Assembly (NCBI GenBank): GCA_030063045.1
Contig: JAQSEB010000022.1
Span: 496,001 to 560,000, forward strand
DNA from: Pratylenchus scribneri
Taxonomy: Eukaryota > Nematoda > Chromadorea > Rhabditida > Pratylenchidae
Direction of reading: 5' to 3'
DNA length: 64,000 nucleotides
Both the position numbers and the translations under genes were made by a program. Positions 10,540 through 22,255 of this stretch are shown one piece after another (the stretch's first letter is position 1; the number at the start of each line of letters is the position of its first letter). The notes beneath the pieces are model-generated. The model was not told the DNA's origin and did not search any database. It saw nothing but the letters and a program-made list of their open reading frames with translations.

Positions 10540-12641
10540 CTATTTGTGTTGATGTTTTTCTCGAATATATAAGCATCCATTTGACTTCAAATAAATTCCT
10601 TTAATTGGGCATCTTCTACCTTTGGGAATTCTCTTTTGGCAATGCAAATTCAATGTTCGTTGCCATTGTTGAATTGTTGAAAAGCCAAATTTGGTGAGCA
10701 ATTCGTCATATGATATATTTTTGCCAATTTTCGAATGAAAAGGCCACAATTTGCCATGATGATCCACATAATCATCACCAATATTGGGTTTATATTTCTA
10801 AATATAAAATAAATTAAAAAGATTATTATTATTCTGCCATAGTGTAATTATAACACGTCTCAATTAAATAAATATTAATTATATCAACAGGACAGGATTC
10901 AAAATTTTTCCATTTTTTGAGATCCAATCAATGTTTTAGGTGCTGGATAAAAGTGTTTTTTCAATAAAAATTATTTCTCTTTATTAAATTATGATAAATT
11001 AAGCAAAAATAAAATTTAAATCATTTGACCCGAAATGGTGGATTCCATTCTATTGATAATTGCTCACCTTTTCTATAGCATGTTCATGTTTTCCACGAAT
11101 ATATAAACATCCATTTTCTTTAACATAAATTCCCGAAATTGGGCATTTTTCACCATTTATCCCTTCCTTTTGGCAGTATAAATTCAATGTTCGTGGTCTC
11201 TTGTTAATTATTGAAAAGCCGAATTTATTGCGAAATAATTCAGAAATAGCGTTTTTGCCAATTTTCGAATGAAAAGGCCAGGTTTTGCCCAAACAGTTCA
11301 CATAATCATCGCCAACAATTGGTTTCAGATTCTTAACAAACAAAAAAAAATTAATGAAATCTCATTCAATTAAAATTAAAACCTAGCCCATTGAAAAATA
11401 AAAATTTTCCTAGTAATTTATCGTTTTTTTTCATTAAATAATTAATGTGTTATCGTTATTGATTAAGCAGAAAATTTCGCCAGTATTAGTGAATACCTAG
11501 ATATAATTAGGTTCCGACTAAATTAAGCCGAATTTTTGAAAAAAATTGCATATCAGAAACACGAACCCACAAAACCCACTTTCTGCTGTATTTCTTCATG
11601 ACCGTGCTTTCCTCTAGTATATAGACATCCATTTGATTTCAAATATATTCCGGCAAATTTGCATTTTCTTTTTTGCCTTAAACAACGTAAATATAATCCT
11701 GTTCCATTTGTATCAATTTTTGTAAAACCAAATTTGCTTCGAAATATGTCCTGTGAAATATTTTTGCCAATGTGTGCATGAAATGTCCATATTTTGCCAT
11801 AATGGTCTACATAATTTTGTCCAGGTGCTGATGTCAACAGATTTTTCTATTAAAAGAAAAAAGAAAAATATAAATTAAAAATATATAAATTAAATAATAA
11901 GCAAAAAGCCTAATCTCTTTAAAAAAAAAGACCGAATTGATTAAAAATTTAAAAAAAATATTATATAGAAATAAATCTGAGAGCTGAACGAATCTGCCAT
12001 TCTTTTTCTTATGTTTTATATCTTGATCTTGACAAAAGACAGCAATATTCAATATAAGAAGACAAAAACAAAATAGAAGAATCGTATTCAACCTCTCTAT
12101 CAAACGTACAAATGTTTTAAATTTTTATTTTTTTATTAACCATATTTTAAGGCTAAATTTATCCTTCGGTTTTTTTTTGTAATAAATTGGGCTTTCTAAG
12201 AAATTGAATGGCTTACTTTTTCTTTCTCCTTCTTCTGTAGAATGTTTTTGCCATTTTTCACTCCATGATTATGATTATTTCGTGTATAAACAATTGAACA
12301 AGATTTCAGAAAAATTGCCTTAAATTGGCATTCTTTGTTCGGGCAATGGAATTGTCGAGTCAATTTTTCCTCCTTTCCAACAATAATTCCACCCATTTTG
12401 TTTTGGCACCATTCCTTCAAATGTTTTTCATCCCGAATTTTGCATGCAAATTCCCAACATTTTCCGGAATTATCCATAAAATCAGGTTCATCATCATCCT
12501 CTTCTTCTTCATCAGCCATTGGCGCTTCTTTTTCTTCATCATCATTCACTCCTAAAAAGTTTATTATAATTCCAATTAATATTATTTAATTATACCATTA
12601 TTATCAACATGAATATTTTTGAAGCCAGCGTCCAAATTCAT
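10540..12641 (-). CDS. ZF4: zinc-finger gene, 5 exons, four fingers
   Basis: Exons (complement) 12596-12641, 12217-12551, 11580-11846, 11068-11331 and 10540-10797 give 389 residues in unbroken frame. Exon 1 is MNLDAGFKNIHVDNN. Exon 2 holds an acidic run (EEEEDDDEPDFMD) and the CWEF finger. Then come fingers beginning IWTFHAHIG (C-x5-C type), TWPFHSKIG and LWPFHSKIG. Every finger keeps H-x-H (HGH, HEH, HQH). Exon 4 resembles the terminal exons of ZF1, ZF6 and ZF8 (VKENGCLY) but is internal here and ends HEHAIEK before a GTGAGC donor. So a terminal-type finger has become an internal one, or the reverse. Confidence 0.8.
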
Positions 12642-12829
12642 TTGCCCCAAATTAATCCTTCTCGAATGAGTCGTTCGAATTTAATGAAAAATATTTTAAA
12701 TTCAAAAGTATGGAAAATTTATTTGTAAAATTTGAATAAAAATACACATTTTTATGTTCGAAAACAAATTAAGAATTTATTTTCATTTCTTCTAATATCA
12801 TTAATGGTAAAACTGCCTAAATAAGCAAA

Positions 12830-12880
12830 TAGTCGATAAGAAGCCAAGCCAAATGAGGAGAGAAAAGGACAAAAATTGAT
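12830..12880 (-). promoter_or_regulatory. Conserved upstream block of ZF4
   Basis: AATAGTCGATAAGAAGCC, AAGCCAAATGAGGAGAG and AAAAGGACAAAAATTG lie about 189-239 bp upstream of the ZF4 ATG. Farther out (about 12985-13100) is a second shared spacer (CGAAATATTGCTGTAAGC) seen also near 17040, 21783 and 25238. Confidence 0.65.
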
Positions 12881-13490
12881 CAAAGTACTCAAGGAAAAAT
12901 TTCTTATCTACTTAAATTTGGGGATTGATTTTCCAGAGATTCGGCCGGTCATAATCAAATAAGTATTCACCATTCACCAATCATCTATAAGAAAAGATAA
13001 TAAACGAAATATTGCTGTAAGCGAATTTACCAAATTAAAGAATTCGCATTTTATGAATTCTAATTTACTCATAAATGAGTAAAATATAAATAATTTCTTA
13101 AGAATTGGAATAAAATGAAATAAAAATAAATTTTTAGGAGAGAAGTATTGAAAAAAAATTTTATTTACATTCATTAGCCATAATATAAGCAATTTTGATA
13201 GTTTCATTGAATTGAAATTTAATATAAAAATTTCCCTTCAAAGTTGAATTTTTAGGCTTATATATTTTTTTTAGAAAATTGGAATATTGTACTCAGAATC
13301 AAAGGCGAAATTTTGCCTAACCATGATCTCGTTATTTCTTTATTTATATTTTATTCGAATTCATCAATATTTTGATTATTGTTTTCAAAAATAAATAAAA
13401 AAAAAAAAATTGAAAATTAAATATGAAATTCAACAATAAAATGAAGTATAAACATTGGCCGTTGACAAAATCAAATTTATTCATTTTATT

Positions 13491-15925
13491 TCAATCATAT
13501 TTGTGTTCATGTTTTCCTCGAATATATAAGCATCCATTCGAATACAAATAAATTCCGGAAAATGTGCATTTTCCACCAGCAGGATTAATTTTTCCGCAAT
13601 GTAAATTTATGGTTTTCTGACCTTTACGAATGTTGCTAAAGCCAAATTTGCTGTACCATATCTTTTCTGGAATTTGTTTGCCAATTTTTGAATGAAAGGG
13701 CCACGATTTGCCCTGAGAATCCACATAATCATCGCCAATATTCGGTTTAGGATTCTTAATAGAAAAAGAAAAATAAGCGGATGAATGCTTTCAACTCATA
13801 AATTTTATAATCACAAGAAAGAAAGTAATTTTTTAAATTATTTTTAAATGTTTAATTATTATTTAATTTTTTTTTGCAAATTTATATAAAAGTTATTATT
13901 CAAAAAAAAAATAATCAAAAAATGATTTGAAAATTAATTTCTTATCTTATTTTTGAAAAACGAATTCTGACTAAACTAATTGATAGTGCCAAAATAGAAT
14001 AAATTATTATATCCACCTTTTCAATTTGTTCATGATTGTGCTTTCCTTTCGTATATAAACATCCATTTGAATACAAATAAACTCCGGCAAATTTGCAAAT
14101 CTTATTGCGCCTTTGTATTTCACAACGCAAATATAATCCTATTCCTTTTGTCTGAATTCTAGTAAAGCCAAATTTTGTGAGAAATATTTCTTGTTGAATA
14201 TTTTTGCCAATTTGCTTGTTAAATTTCCAGATTTTGCCAAAATGATCGATATAATCATCGCCAATATTCGGTTTAGGATTCTTAACAGAAATTGTAGATT
14301 TTTAGACCAATGGTTGATTTCAACCTTTAAATTTTTTAATACCAATAAAATTAATGCTCATCAATTTCAATATTTTTATTGAAATTTTAGAAGCTTGATT
14401 ATTCCTATTCTTACCTCATTTTTATATTAACGGTTCCCATCAACAAAAATTTGCTATACCCACCTTTTCAATATGAGCATGATTGTGCTCCCCTCGTGTA
14501 TACAAACATCCATTTGATTTCAAATAAACTCCGCCAAATTTGCATTTCCCATTGGGCATTTTCTTTACACAATGTAAATTCAATCCTTTGACATTTGTCT
14601 GAATTTGGCCAAAGCCAAATTTGTTGCTTAGTTGTCTGTGTGAAATATTTTTGCCAATTTCCTTGTTAAATTTCCAAATTTTGCCAAAAATATCCACATA
14701 ATTATCTCCAATATTTTGAGGCGTTTTCTATAATTTTTTTTTTTATTTTATTCAACTTTTAATTCTTTTCCCCGCAATAAATACCCCTCTTTTCGTGTGT
14801 TCATGTTGTCCCCGGGTGTACAAACATCCATTTGATTTCAAATAAATTCCAGCAAATTGGCATTCTCCACCATCGGGATTAATTTTTCGACAATGTAAAT
14901 TCAAAGTTTTCTGGTTTTTTGTAATGTGGGTAAAACCAAATTTTTTGAGTAATTTGTCTTGTGAAATATTTTTGCCAATACGGACATGAAAAGACCATAA
15001 TTTGCCCCAATGATCAACATAATCCTGCTCATGTGTCTGTTTTGGCGTATAAAAATAGAGAAATAAATAGAATTATAAAATACTATAATAATTTTGTAAA
15101 AATTTATTAAAAAACTAGAATAATAAAATAAGTGAAATAATTATCTTACCCCTCCCCTATAAAAAATAATACAAAATAAAATTTAAAAATATTAAGGGTA
15201 TAGTGGAATGATAATGAATAAAATATTCCTATCTTGAAAAGATATTAGGCCATCCTGGCAGGAAACGACTATATCCTATCAATATTAGTAAAAGAACAGA
15301 TGATAAAGAAATAAATACAGATGAAAAATATTTTCAAATTTTGTAAATATTTATATTCTAGGATGTTTTTTTTAATTTGCTGCAAATTTTTTAGATCTCA
15401 ATCATTATAAAATAATAATTAATAATGTCTTACTTTTCCTTCCTCTTTGAGTCGCATATTTCCTGCATTTCCCACTCCATGATTGTGTTTATTTCGTATG
15501 TAAATGATTGAACATGATTTCAGAAAAATTGCCTTAAATTGGCATTCTTTGTTCGGGCAATCGAATTGTCGAGTCAATTTTTCCTCCTTTCCAACAATAA
15601 TTCCACCCATTTTGTTTTGGCACCATTCATTCAGATGTTTTTCATCCCGAATTTTGCTGGCAAATTCCCAGCATTTTCCCGAATTATCCATAAAGTCGGG
15701 TTCATCATCATCTTCCTCCTCTTCGTCATCACTGACATCATCAGCATTTTCTTCATCCTCCTCAATATCCTCATTCATTTCTTCTTCATCGTCATCATCT
15801 TCCTCTTCTTCTTCCTCTTCTTCTTCTTCATTATCTAAAAAATGTTTTTTTTTAATTTTATAAAATAAATAATTTTTACCATTTTTATCAATACAAAAAT
15901 TTTTGCAGCAAGGAGTTAAATTCAT
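13491..15925 (-). CDS. ZF5: longest zinc-finger gene, 6 exons, five fingers
   Basis: Exons (complement) 15880-15925, 15434-15834, 14785-15036, 14464-14727, 14017-14280 and 13491-13754 give 496 residues. Exon 1 is MNLTPCCKNFCIDKN. Exon 2 starts with a long Glu/Asp run from a trinucleotide-like tract, then DDDEPDFMDNSGKCWEF and a finger. Exons 3-6 (84, 88, 88 and 88 codons) carry LWSFHVRIG, IWKFNKEIG, IWKFNKQIG and SWPFHSKIG fingers. All have two cysteines and H-x-H. Intron 1 is exactly 45 bp and stop-free in frame, so retaining it would insert 15 residues. From 15699 upward this gene is nearly identical to ZF7, and below that point they differ, so the duplication edge lies inside exon 2. Confidence 0.8.
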
Positions 15926-16040
15926 TTCTCAATTGAAAAAATTCGTTTCAAATCTAAAGATGTAAAAAAATTAATTTTAAAAATAAATTTAATTTTAGTT
16001 TCATTTAATCGCTAAATATTTACACAAAATACAACAAAAT

Positions 16041-16102
16041 AAGTCGATAAAAAGCGAAGCCAAATGAATGGAGAGCGGTGAAAAGGGCAGCAAAATGGAA
16101 GG
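16041..16102 (-). promoter_or_regulatory. Conserved upstream block of ZF5
   Basis: AAGTCGATAAAAAGCGAAGC, CAAATGAATGGAGAGC and GGGCAGCAAAATGGAAGG lie about 116-177 bp upstream of the ZF5 ATG. The order matches the other copies. Confidence 0.65.
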
Positions 16103-16399
16103 AAAGTGCGCAAGAAAATATGTCTTCTCCATATATTTTGGTCATTGATTAAATCTTTGTCGAAGGTTACCAAACATCAATGCGCAATTTCCCATCAAAA
16201 TATCGCTCACTATTTAAAATATTCAACAATAGAAAAAATGTTCAAATATTATGGCTTCGGGCAAATTTTCAGTCAGGAAGAAAAATAACATTCTCAATCA
16301 CAAATTTCAATTCATTCTTTAATTTCCCGATGGCGGCAAAAATATAGCTGAATATTTGCTTGAGGCAATTTTCCCTATCGTTTCCAACTTACTAATTGT

Positions 16400-16690
16400 T
16401 ATGGCTAAAGGAAGAGCCAGCAGCAAAAGTGCCAAAGACAAAGGGAAAAGGAAAGGAATATGGCACAAACGAATAACAACACTCCCGATGGTGGACGATG
16501 GCCTATCGGTTTAGGCACCCGAGTGGAAGGGGCCCCCGAAACGACGGTTCGACAACAGCAGGGCTGGGGCCGGAACTCAAAAAAGCCGGAATTCCGGCAA
16601 TCGGAATCGGAATTCGGAATTCCGGCCCCAGCCCTGTTCGACAACGACTCTCCATCCAAATTTTTCAATTCCATAATACTAATAATATTT
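16400..16690 (+). other. GC-richer island with two overlapping small ORFs
   Basis: A stretch that is markedly less AT-rich than its surroundings can be read as a basic 37-residue peptide starting MAKGRASSKSAKDKGKRKG, or from ATG 16460 as MAQTNNNTPDGGRWPIGLG. The second frame continues GTRVEGAPETTVRQ. The same stretch occurs at 24691-24896, where it is uninterrupted. Here an element splits it after TTCGACAA. I do not recognise the family. It may be a fragment of a host gene carried with the duplication. Confidence 0.4.
16556..16636. mobile_element. 81-bp hAT-like element, absent from copy B
   Basis: It runs from CAGCAGGGCTGGGGCC to GGCCCCAGCCCTG. The 8-bp duplication TTCGACAA lies at 16548-16555 and 16637-16644. 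The matching site near 24848 in copy B has a single TTCGACAA and no insert, so this is a filled-site and empty-site pair. Confidence 0.92.
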
Positions 16691-17569
16691 GAATATACTT
16701 TGATTATAGAGATATTGGGTATACAGATTTTTGTACGAATTTTATTATTTATTAATACTTTTTTAATAATGAATTTTCATAAAAAAAATTAAATCATCCA
16801 TAGGTCATTTTAGTATTGACAAATGGAATTACTGATAGATTATAATGGAAAATGATAATAAAATTCATAGATAATATTGGTTCAAAGGTTTGTCCGAGGC
16901 TCATATCAAATTGAGCAGAAATAATATTTTTAGATTATAAATTTGGGCAATGAATGATGTCCTCCCGCCGAAGATTCAGTCGGTGATTTGATTATTCTTC
17001 ATTCAACAACCATTATAACAAAAGATAAAAGACGAAATATTGCTGTAAGCAAATTTTCTAAATATTCGCATTATGCGTTCTAATTTACCCATGGGAAAAA
17101 ATATAAAAAAAATCCTTAAGAATTGGGATAAAAAGAAATGAAAAAATAAATTTATGAAAAAATGCATAAAAATAATAAAAAATCAATTTTTTACCTCTCA
17201 CTTCAAATATAAACATTTCTGATTGTTTCATTGCTTCTTATATTAATAAAATTAATTTTACTGTGAATTTTTAGGGATGTATTTTTTCTTAAATTCGATC
17301 ATTGTTCAGAAATCAAATTTAAAATTCTACATACTATTGATCTCGGCCTTTGTCTTATTACATGAGAATGAAATCCAAAAAATTATTTTTACTTTGTTTA
17401 ATATTTTAACTGAATTCATTTACATTTTGATCATTTTATTCAAAAATTACAAAAAAAAAACAAATTTGTTCTATGCAAAATATTGAGAAAAGTTGAAATA
17501 TATTAAAATGAAATTGAACAATGAGGATCGAAGCATAGACATTTGCAATTCTCAAAAAACAAATTTAAT

Positions 17570-18588
17570 TCAATTATGTTTGTGTTTTCCTCGAATATAT
17601 AAGCATCCATTCTCTTTAACATAAATTCCAGTTAAAGGGCATCTTCCACCATTGATCCCTTCCTTTTGGCAATACAAATTTAATGTTTGTTTCCTCTGAC
17701 GAATTGTTGAAAGGCCGAATTTGTTGCGAAATAATTCAGGATCAGCGTTTTTCCCAATTTTCGAATGAAAAGGCCAGGTTTTTCCCAAACAGTCCACATA
17801 GTCATCGCCAAAAATCGGTTTAAGATTCTAAGCATAAAAAAAATTAAATTAATAAAATCTAATCTATAGAGCATTTAGTATTTATACAACGAACTTTTTT
17901 TTTAATTTATCGACCCTCGCCGATGTAGTATTAACATGAATTTATCATCTTTTATTTAAAAAATGATATCACCATTTCAAATGAAAAACTAATTTTAGAT
18001 TCGTTAATACCTAAATAATATAACTGCAAAAATAGGAAATTTATAAAAATCGGAAATTTTGAGCGAGAGATCACAAAAATCCATATTAGGGCAAGGGCCA
18101 TAGATAGGATTTAAAAGAGGAGAGTGAATATTTCCAATTATTTTCGAATTTCCCATTTTTTTGCTCTAACCTTTATATTTGGTTCATAAATTTTGATTTT
18201 GGTTAGGCTTAAGCCGATAATTAAATCCAAAATTCATATTTTATGATATGTTATGACATTTAAATAAATTAGCTAGAATATAAGATTTAAAAAATTAAGA
18301 AAATATGAATTCACAAAATCGACCCACCTTTTGCCGTATTTCTCCATGATTATGTTTTCCTCTTAGATATAAACATCCATTTGAATTCAAATAAATTCCG
18401 GAAAATTTGCAATTCTTATTGCCCCTTTCACAGCGCAAATACAATCCTGTTGCCTTTGTCGCAATTCTAGTAAAGCCAAATTTGTTGCGCAACAATTCGT
18501 GTTGTATGTTTTTGCCAATTTCCTTGGTAAATTTCCAGATTTTGCCATAAATATCCGTATAATCATCGCCAATATTTTTAGGTGTTTT
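17570..18588 (-). pseudogene. ZF6: two 3' finger exons of a truncated zinc-finger gene
   Basis: The exons at complement 18328-18588 (IWKFTKEIG finger, C-x6-C, HNH) and 17570-17827 (TWPFHSKIG finger, HKHN-stop) are intact and match ZF8 exons 4 and 5. Upstream, where exons 1-3 should be, copy A ends at 18885 and the orphan ORF begins. No start exon, acidic exon or promoter block was found between 18885 and 22256. This is a 5'-truncated remnant made when the duplication was broken. The 500-bp intron between the exons is AT-rich and has no other feature. Confidence 0.8.
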
Positions 18589-18867
18589 CTTAAAATTTTT
18601 GGTACTTTTCGTTTTTGTATATCCCCCTTTTTGTTGAGAAAGGAAAAAGTGTATGCTTTTCTCTATGATTGTTACGGAATTGAGTTAGGGTCATTCAGGG
18701 ATACTTGAGATGATATCATATCACAAAATGCCTTCGAATGCCGTGATAACCAGCAGGGCTGGGCAAAATCTCAGAAAACACTATATTTCACAATATATGA
18801 TAATGATAACGATACGATATTTCACATTTTCAAAGGGGGACCCTTTACTTTTTTTTTTAAATTTTGA

Positions 18868-20889
18868 AAAAACTCAAATGAATATGTGAAATGGACAGGC
18901 AATGATGAATACACATATTTCGTGAACCGAAGATATCCCGGGGGCGAAAAAATAGTGTTTACACCCCACTTTGAGATTGAAAAGGAAGGAAAACTTTCGC
19001 GTCCTATGATTGGTTCCGTTGTAACCAACATAGGGGGGGAAAGTTCGGATTCGGAGGACTGGGAAAAATTGGAATTGGAAGATAATTGGTTTTGGGACGA
19101 GGAAGAACCGGAAAATGGGGAAAATAAGGATGAGAAAAATAATATTGAAAAAATTGATAATAATTGCACAGGAAATATGTTGCCGTTGATCCCACAATTC
19201 ATATTGGTCTATCTGGCGGCTATCAATAGGAAGTTCTGCAACCTATTTGAGGACGATGATGACCCAGACGCAATTGGGATGGGTTCCAGCCGCATAAAAA
19301 TAGAGGACCTTCCCGAATGGATGCAACGAGAAATTCAAAACGGATGGCGCTACCATGGCGATGAAGGGCTCCGGAGAACACTGGAAAGTTTGATGAGAGA
19401 AGTGGACAAACACTACAGGAAGAATTCCGTTGATGTGCCAAATTTTCGACGAATGCCGAGGGAGCCAAAGTATGATGGTCCCTGGGACCAACCGGATCTT
19501 CCGGAATCCGTTGACAGCAACATTCAATCAACTTCAACATATTCGGCTCCGGGCAACAGTTATTCAACCTCAGCATCAACGACAATAGTCGAAAAGGTCT
19601 CAATTGAACCGAGTCTTCCACCAAAAACAATCCCAACGGCTGAAGAAGGAAAGAGGAAGAAAAGCCAAGGAGAAGAAGAAGAAGAAAAGATGCGGGAAAA
19701 ATTGATTCAACAAACCGAGGAACGACGAGAAAAACGAGGGCGAGAGGAAAATGAGCAAAAGAAGAATACCCTTCAGGGCAAAAGATTCAGACTGACTCCC
19801 GAACAGATTGAAGCAAAGAAGGCTGAGGAGCAAATTCGAAAATTGGCCGAGGAGGAAGAAAAGAAGGACAAAGAAAAGAAGAAGAACAAAGAGGATGAAG
19901 AGAGGAAACGACAAAATGAAAGAGGAAGAAGACATCATCAACCTAGACAAATATCCGCAGAAGAACAACAATGCCGAGCATTATTACACGACGCAAACAA
20001 ATGGGCATCGAGACATCAGCGAATTTTGGAAGAAAAGGAAAAGGCCGAAGAAAGGGCCATTGAAATTCGAAAAAGAAAAATAAGGGAAATGGAAGAAGAA
20101 TTGCGGAAGGCGGATGAAAGGCGAAATAGGCGAAGAGAGGACAAATATAGATTGAGATGCAACGTATATGCCATTGCCCGAATGCAACATCAAGCCATTA
20201 TCTCCCAAGAGGAACGGCCACTAATCCCACCGGAAGGTCTGGGTAGGGGAGAGGCCGGCGTCGTCAGTCAGTGTGGACCACCACCAACTGGCGGGGGCGG
20301 CCCCCCTACCCAGCCTCAGAACCCACAACAACCACAATCATCATCTTCAGTGGGGGCTCCCAATGCCCCACTTGTCTGGCCACCTCCTCCACCACCACAC
20401 ACAATTTGCAACTTCCACCATTTTTGGAATGGATGCACTGATCAATGTCGGCCCATCTTCGTGTCCGAATTATATCAAATGAGAAACTTTGGATTTCCAA
20501 TTGGAATAAGGGATGGGCAACTCTCAGGATTTTTCCATGTACTTGTAGCCGATTTTATGATAAGGAACAATAGATTTGATCAGGAGGAATTGAAGAAAGA
20601 TCCCTTCCAATTAATCATCGAAAGCATTGTCAATTGGGAAAGGGACAATAAACTGAAACCGGCATCAATTTGGAAAATGAAGAGTTTTTATCCGTTGGTT
20701 CAGTTGATGGCCAATCATTGTTCAGAAATGGCACATTTGGTGAGAATGGCACAAGGAAGTCCATTGAAAATTGCGGCTGATCCCCGGAAAATGTTCATGC
20801 CAAAACATTGCCAAAATTTCCTTGATGCACTGTTGGACCACTTCGGAAACACAATCTCAACCATTGGCAAGAATATGCAAAATCAATGA
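18868..20889 (+). CDS. Orphan intronless ORF of about 670 codons, 5' truncated
   Basis: The frame opens after TGA at 18865 and closes at TGA 20887-20889. There is no ATG before M-I-G-S-V near 19006, so the native start is missing. The N-terminal third has EYTYFVNRRYPGGEK and acidic segments (SSDSEDWEKLELEDNW). The middle, about residues 250-450, is a highly charged coiled coil (EEEEKMREK, RKRKIREMEEELRKADER). A Pro/Gly-rich linker follows, then a folded-looking C-terminus with Cys/His (CNFHHFWNGCTDQC) and LLDHFGNTIS. It is clearly GC-richer than its neighbours and lacks introns, unlike every other gene here. A retrocopy or a mobile-element protein is possible. No family was recognised. Confidence 0.6.
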   Translation, partial: KNSNEYVKWTGNDEYTYFVNRRYPGGEKIVFTPHFEIEKEGKLSRPMIGSVVTNIGGESSDSEDWEKLELEDNWFWDEEEPENGENKDEKNNIEKIDNNCTGNMLPLIPQFILVYLAAINRKFCNLFEDDDDPDAIGMGSSRIKIEDLPEWMQREIQNGWRYHGDEGLRRTLESLMREVDKHYRKNSVDVPNFRRMPREPKYDGPWDQPDLPESVDSNIQSTSTYSAPGNSYSTSASTTIVEKVSIEPSLPPKTIPTAEEGKRKKSQGEEEEEKMREKLIQQTEERREKRGREENEQKKNTLQGKRFRLTPEQIEAKKAEEQIRKLAEEEEKKDKEKKKNKEDEERKRQNERGRRHHQPRQISAEEQQCRALLHDANKWASRHQRILEEKEKAEERAIEIRKRKIREMEEELRKADERRNRRREDKYRLRCNVYAIARMQHQAIISQEERPLIPPEGLGRGEAGVVSQCGPPPTGGGGPPTQPQNPQQPQSSSSVGAPNAPLVWPPPPPPHTICNFHHFWNGCTDQCRPIFVSELYQMRNFGFPIGIRDGQLSGFFHVLVADFMIRNNRFDQEELKKDPFQLIIESIVNWERDNKLKPASIWKMKSFYPLVQLMANHCSEMAHLVRMAQGSPLKIAADPRKMFMPKHCQNFLDALLDHFGNTISTIGKNMQNQ

Positions 20890-21770
20890 TGATTATTTAT
20901 TCCCATTTTCCAATTCCATTTACAAATTTCCTTTTTTCAATTTAAATGGTATTCACATTTATTCAAACCATATTTTTTAATTCATTTTTATTTTACTCTA
21001 AAATTTTTATCTTCATTATTATTAATTTCATTCATAAAAATTCAATTTATAATTATTTGTCACATTTATCATTCTAAAATATCATAATTTAATATCATTT
21101 TTACATTATTATTATTCATTTTTACACATTTGTTTATTAATATTCCTAATTATTCATATCCATTTTACGTTATTCAAAATTGCTATTTCACATTTATAAA
21201 TTAGTAATCAATTTTCATTAATACATCTTTTATTATTATTCATTTTAATAGATTCATTTCGTATTATCCATATTTTTATTTATCACATTTACATAATAAT
21301 GTTCATTTTTTCATTCTATTTTGGATATCCAAATCATGTGCTTGGCCCGCACTCATTTTACATTATTTTCATTGAATTTTATTCACTGTTATACATTTTC
21401 TTTTTCATTTATTTTTATTTTTTATTCAAATTTAGGACGAGAGTCCGTCCAAAAAATTTGGTGGGGTGTGTGAATATGAATATTGTCTATCCAATCCCCA
21501 TCACCCTATCAATCAAATATTGCCCCAAACTTGCCTTTTCTAACCCGCCCAAACTGTCTTTTTAAACCCGTCCAATTCCCCAATAAATGTTCACTTTTTC
21601 CCCCTCAATTTTCCACATATTTCCTGTTGAATAAATAAATATAAAGTAAGCGTAAATTCTATATTTTTCTTGCCCGGGGCAGGGCCCCTGGACCCTTTCG
21701 GGGGTCCGGCAAAGGCCCTGCCCCCAAACACGGGTAGGGCAATAGTTCACCCTAAATCCGGGTTGACACA
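20890..21770. other. AT-rich 3' tract ending in a GC-rich hairpin
   Basis: 20890-21660 is T/A-rich with many TTATTCATTT-like words and no credible gene. At 21671-21725 a strong hairpin appears: GGGCAGGGCC and GGCCCTGCCC enclose GGACCCTTTCGGGGGTCC. After about 21770 the sequence returns to zinc-finger-cluster spacer, so this may mark the right end of the inserted block with the orphan ORF. Confidence 0.5.
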
Positions 21771-22255
21771 GATAATAGATGAAATATTGCTGTAAGCAAA
21801 TTTTCCAAATTAAAATTCATTCTAAATTATTCATGGGCAAAATATAAATAATTTCATAAGAATAGGAATAAAAAAAAAATGAAAATTTATTTAAAAAATG
21901 CATGAAAAAAAAGAATAATAAAATTAATTTTTTATTTACCCTTCTCAAATATATTGATTGTTTCATTGTTATTATTTACCAATAAAAATCAACATTACTA
22001 TTAAACTTGAAGCAAAATCGTCAAAAATTTATGGAATTTTGAATAGTCCGATGATAATAATTTGCGCTTTTAATTTTTTTTTCATTTAATTTTTTATAAT
22101 TTTTTTTATTAAAATTTGAAATATTAAATATTTTTTTTTCAAAATCTTCCATTGAATTATTTCATTATTTAACCATCTAAATCCTTCTTTCTCCAATTCA
22201 GATATTCCACAATTAATTATTTCGATTTTTGTTTGTGTCCTTTGACATTTTTGAA

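Larger units (their letters stand above)
15699..18885. repeat. Segmental duplication, copy A
   Basis: It matches 23986-27732 with only scattered differences, as direct repeats offset by about 8.29 kb at the left edge and 8.85 kb at the right edge. The left edge is in ZF5 exon 2, just past GAACCCGAC read on the minus strand. The right edge is at AAAAAACTCAAA, where copy A turns into an unrelated ORF. Copy A has one extra 81-bp element (16556-16636) and copy B one extra 638-bp element. Confidence 0.9.

Noticed and set aside
15504..15863. Plus-strand Ser-rich ORFs over the acidic exons (also at 6040, 9386, 12335, 23821, 29709, 40938)
   Set aside because: They are antisense shadows of the minus-strand acidic exon 2, since GAA/GAT runs read as TTC/ATC on the other strand. 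Splice sites and family conservation are all on the minus strand.
18822..20208. Several minus-strand ORFs under the orphan ORF
   Set aside because: They mirror the charged plus-strand frame and are shorter, with Leu/Phe/Ser-rich composition typical of antisense to Glu/Lys codons.
21671..21725. Helitron 3' hairpin
   Set aside because: A hairpin is present but no CTRR end, no A/T target and no TC start at the other edge could be shown.
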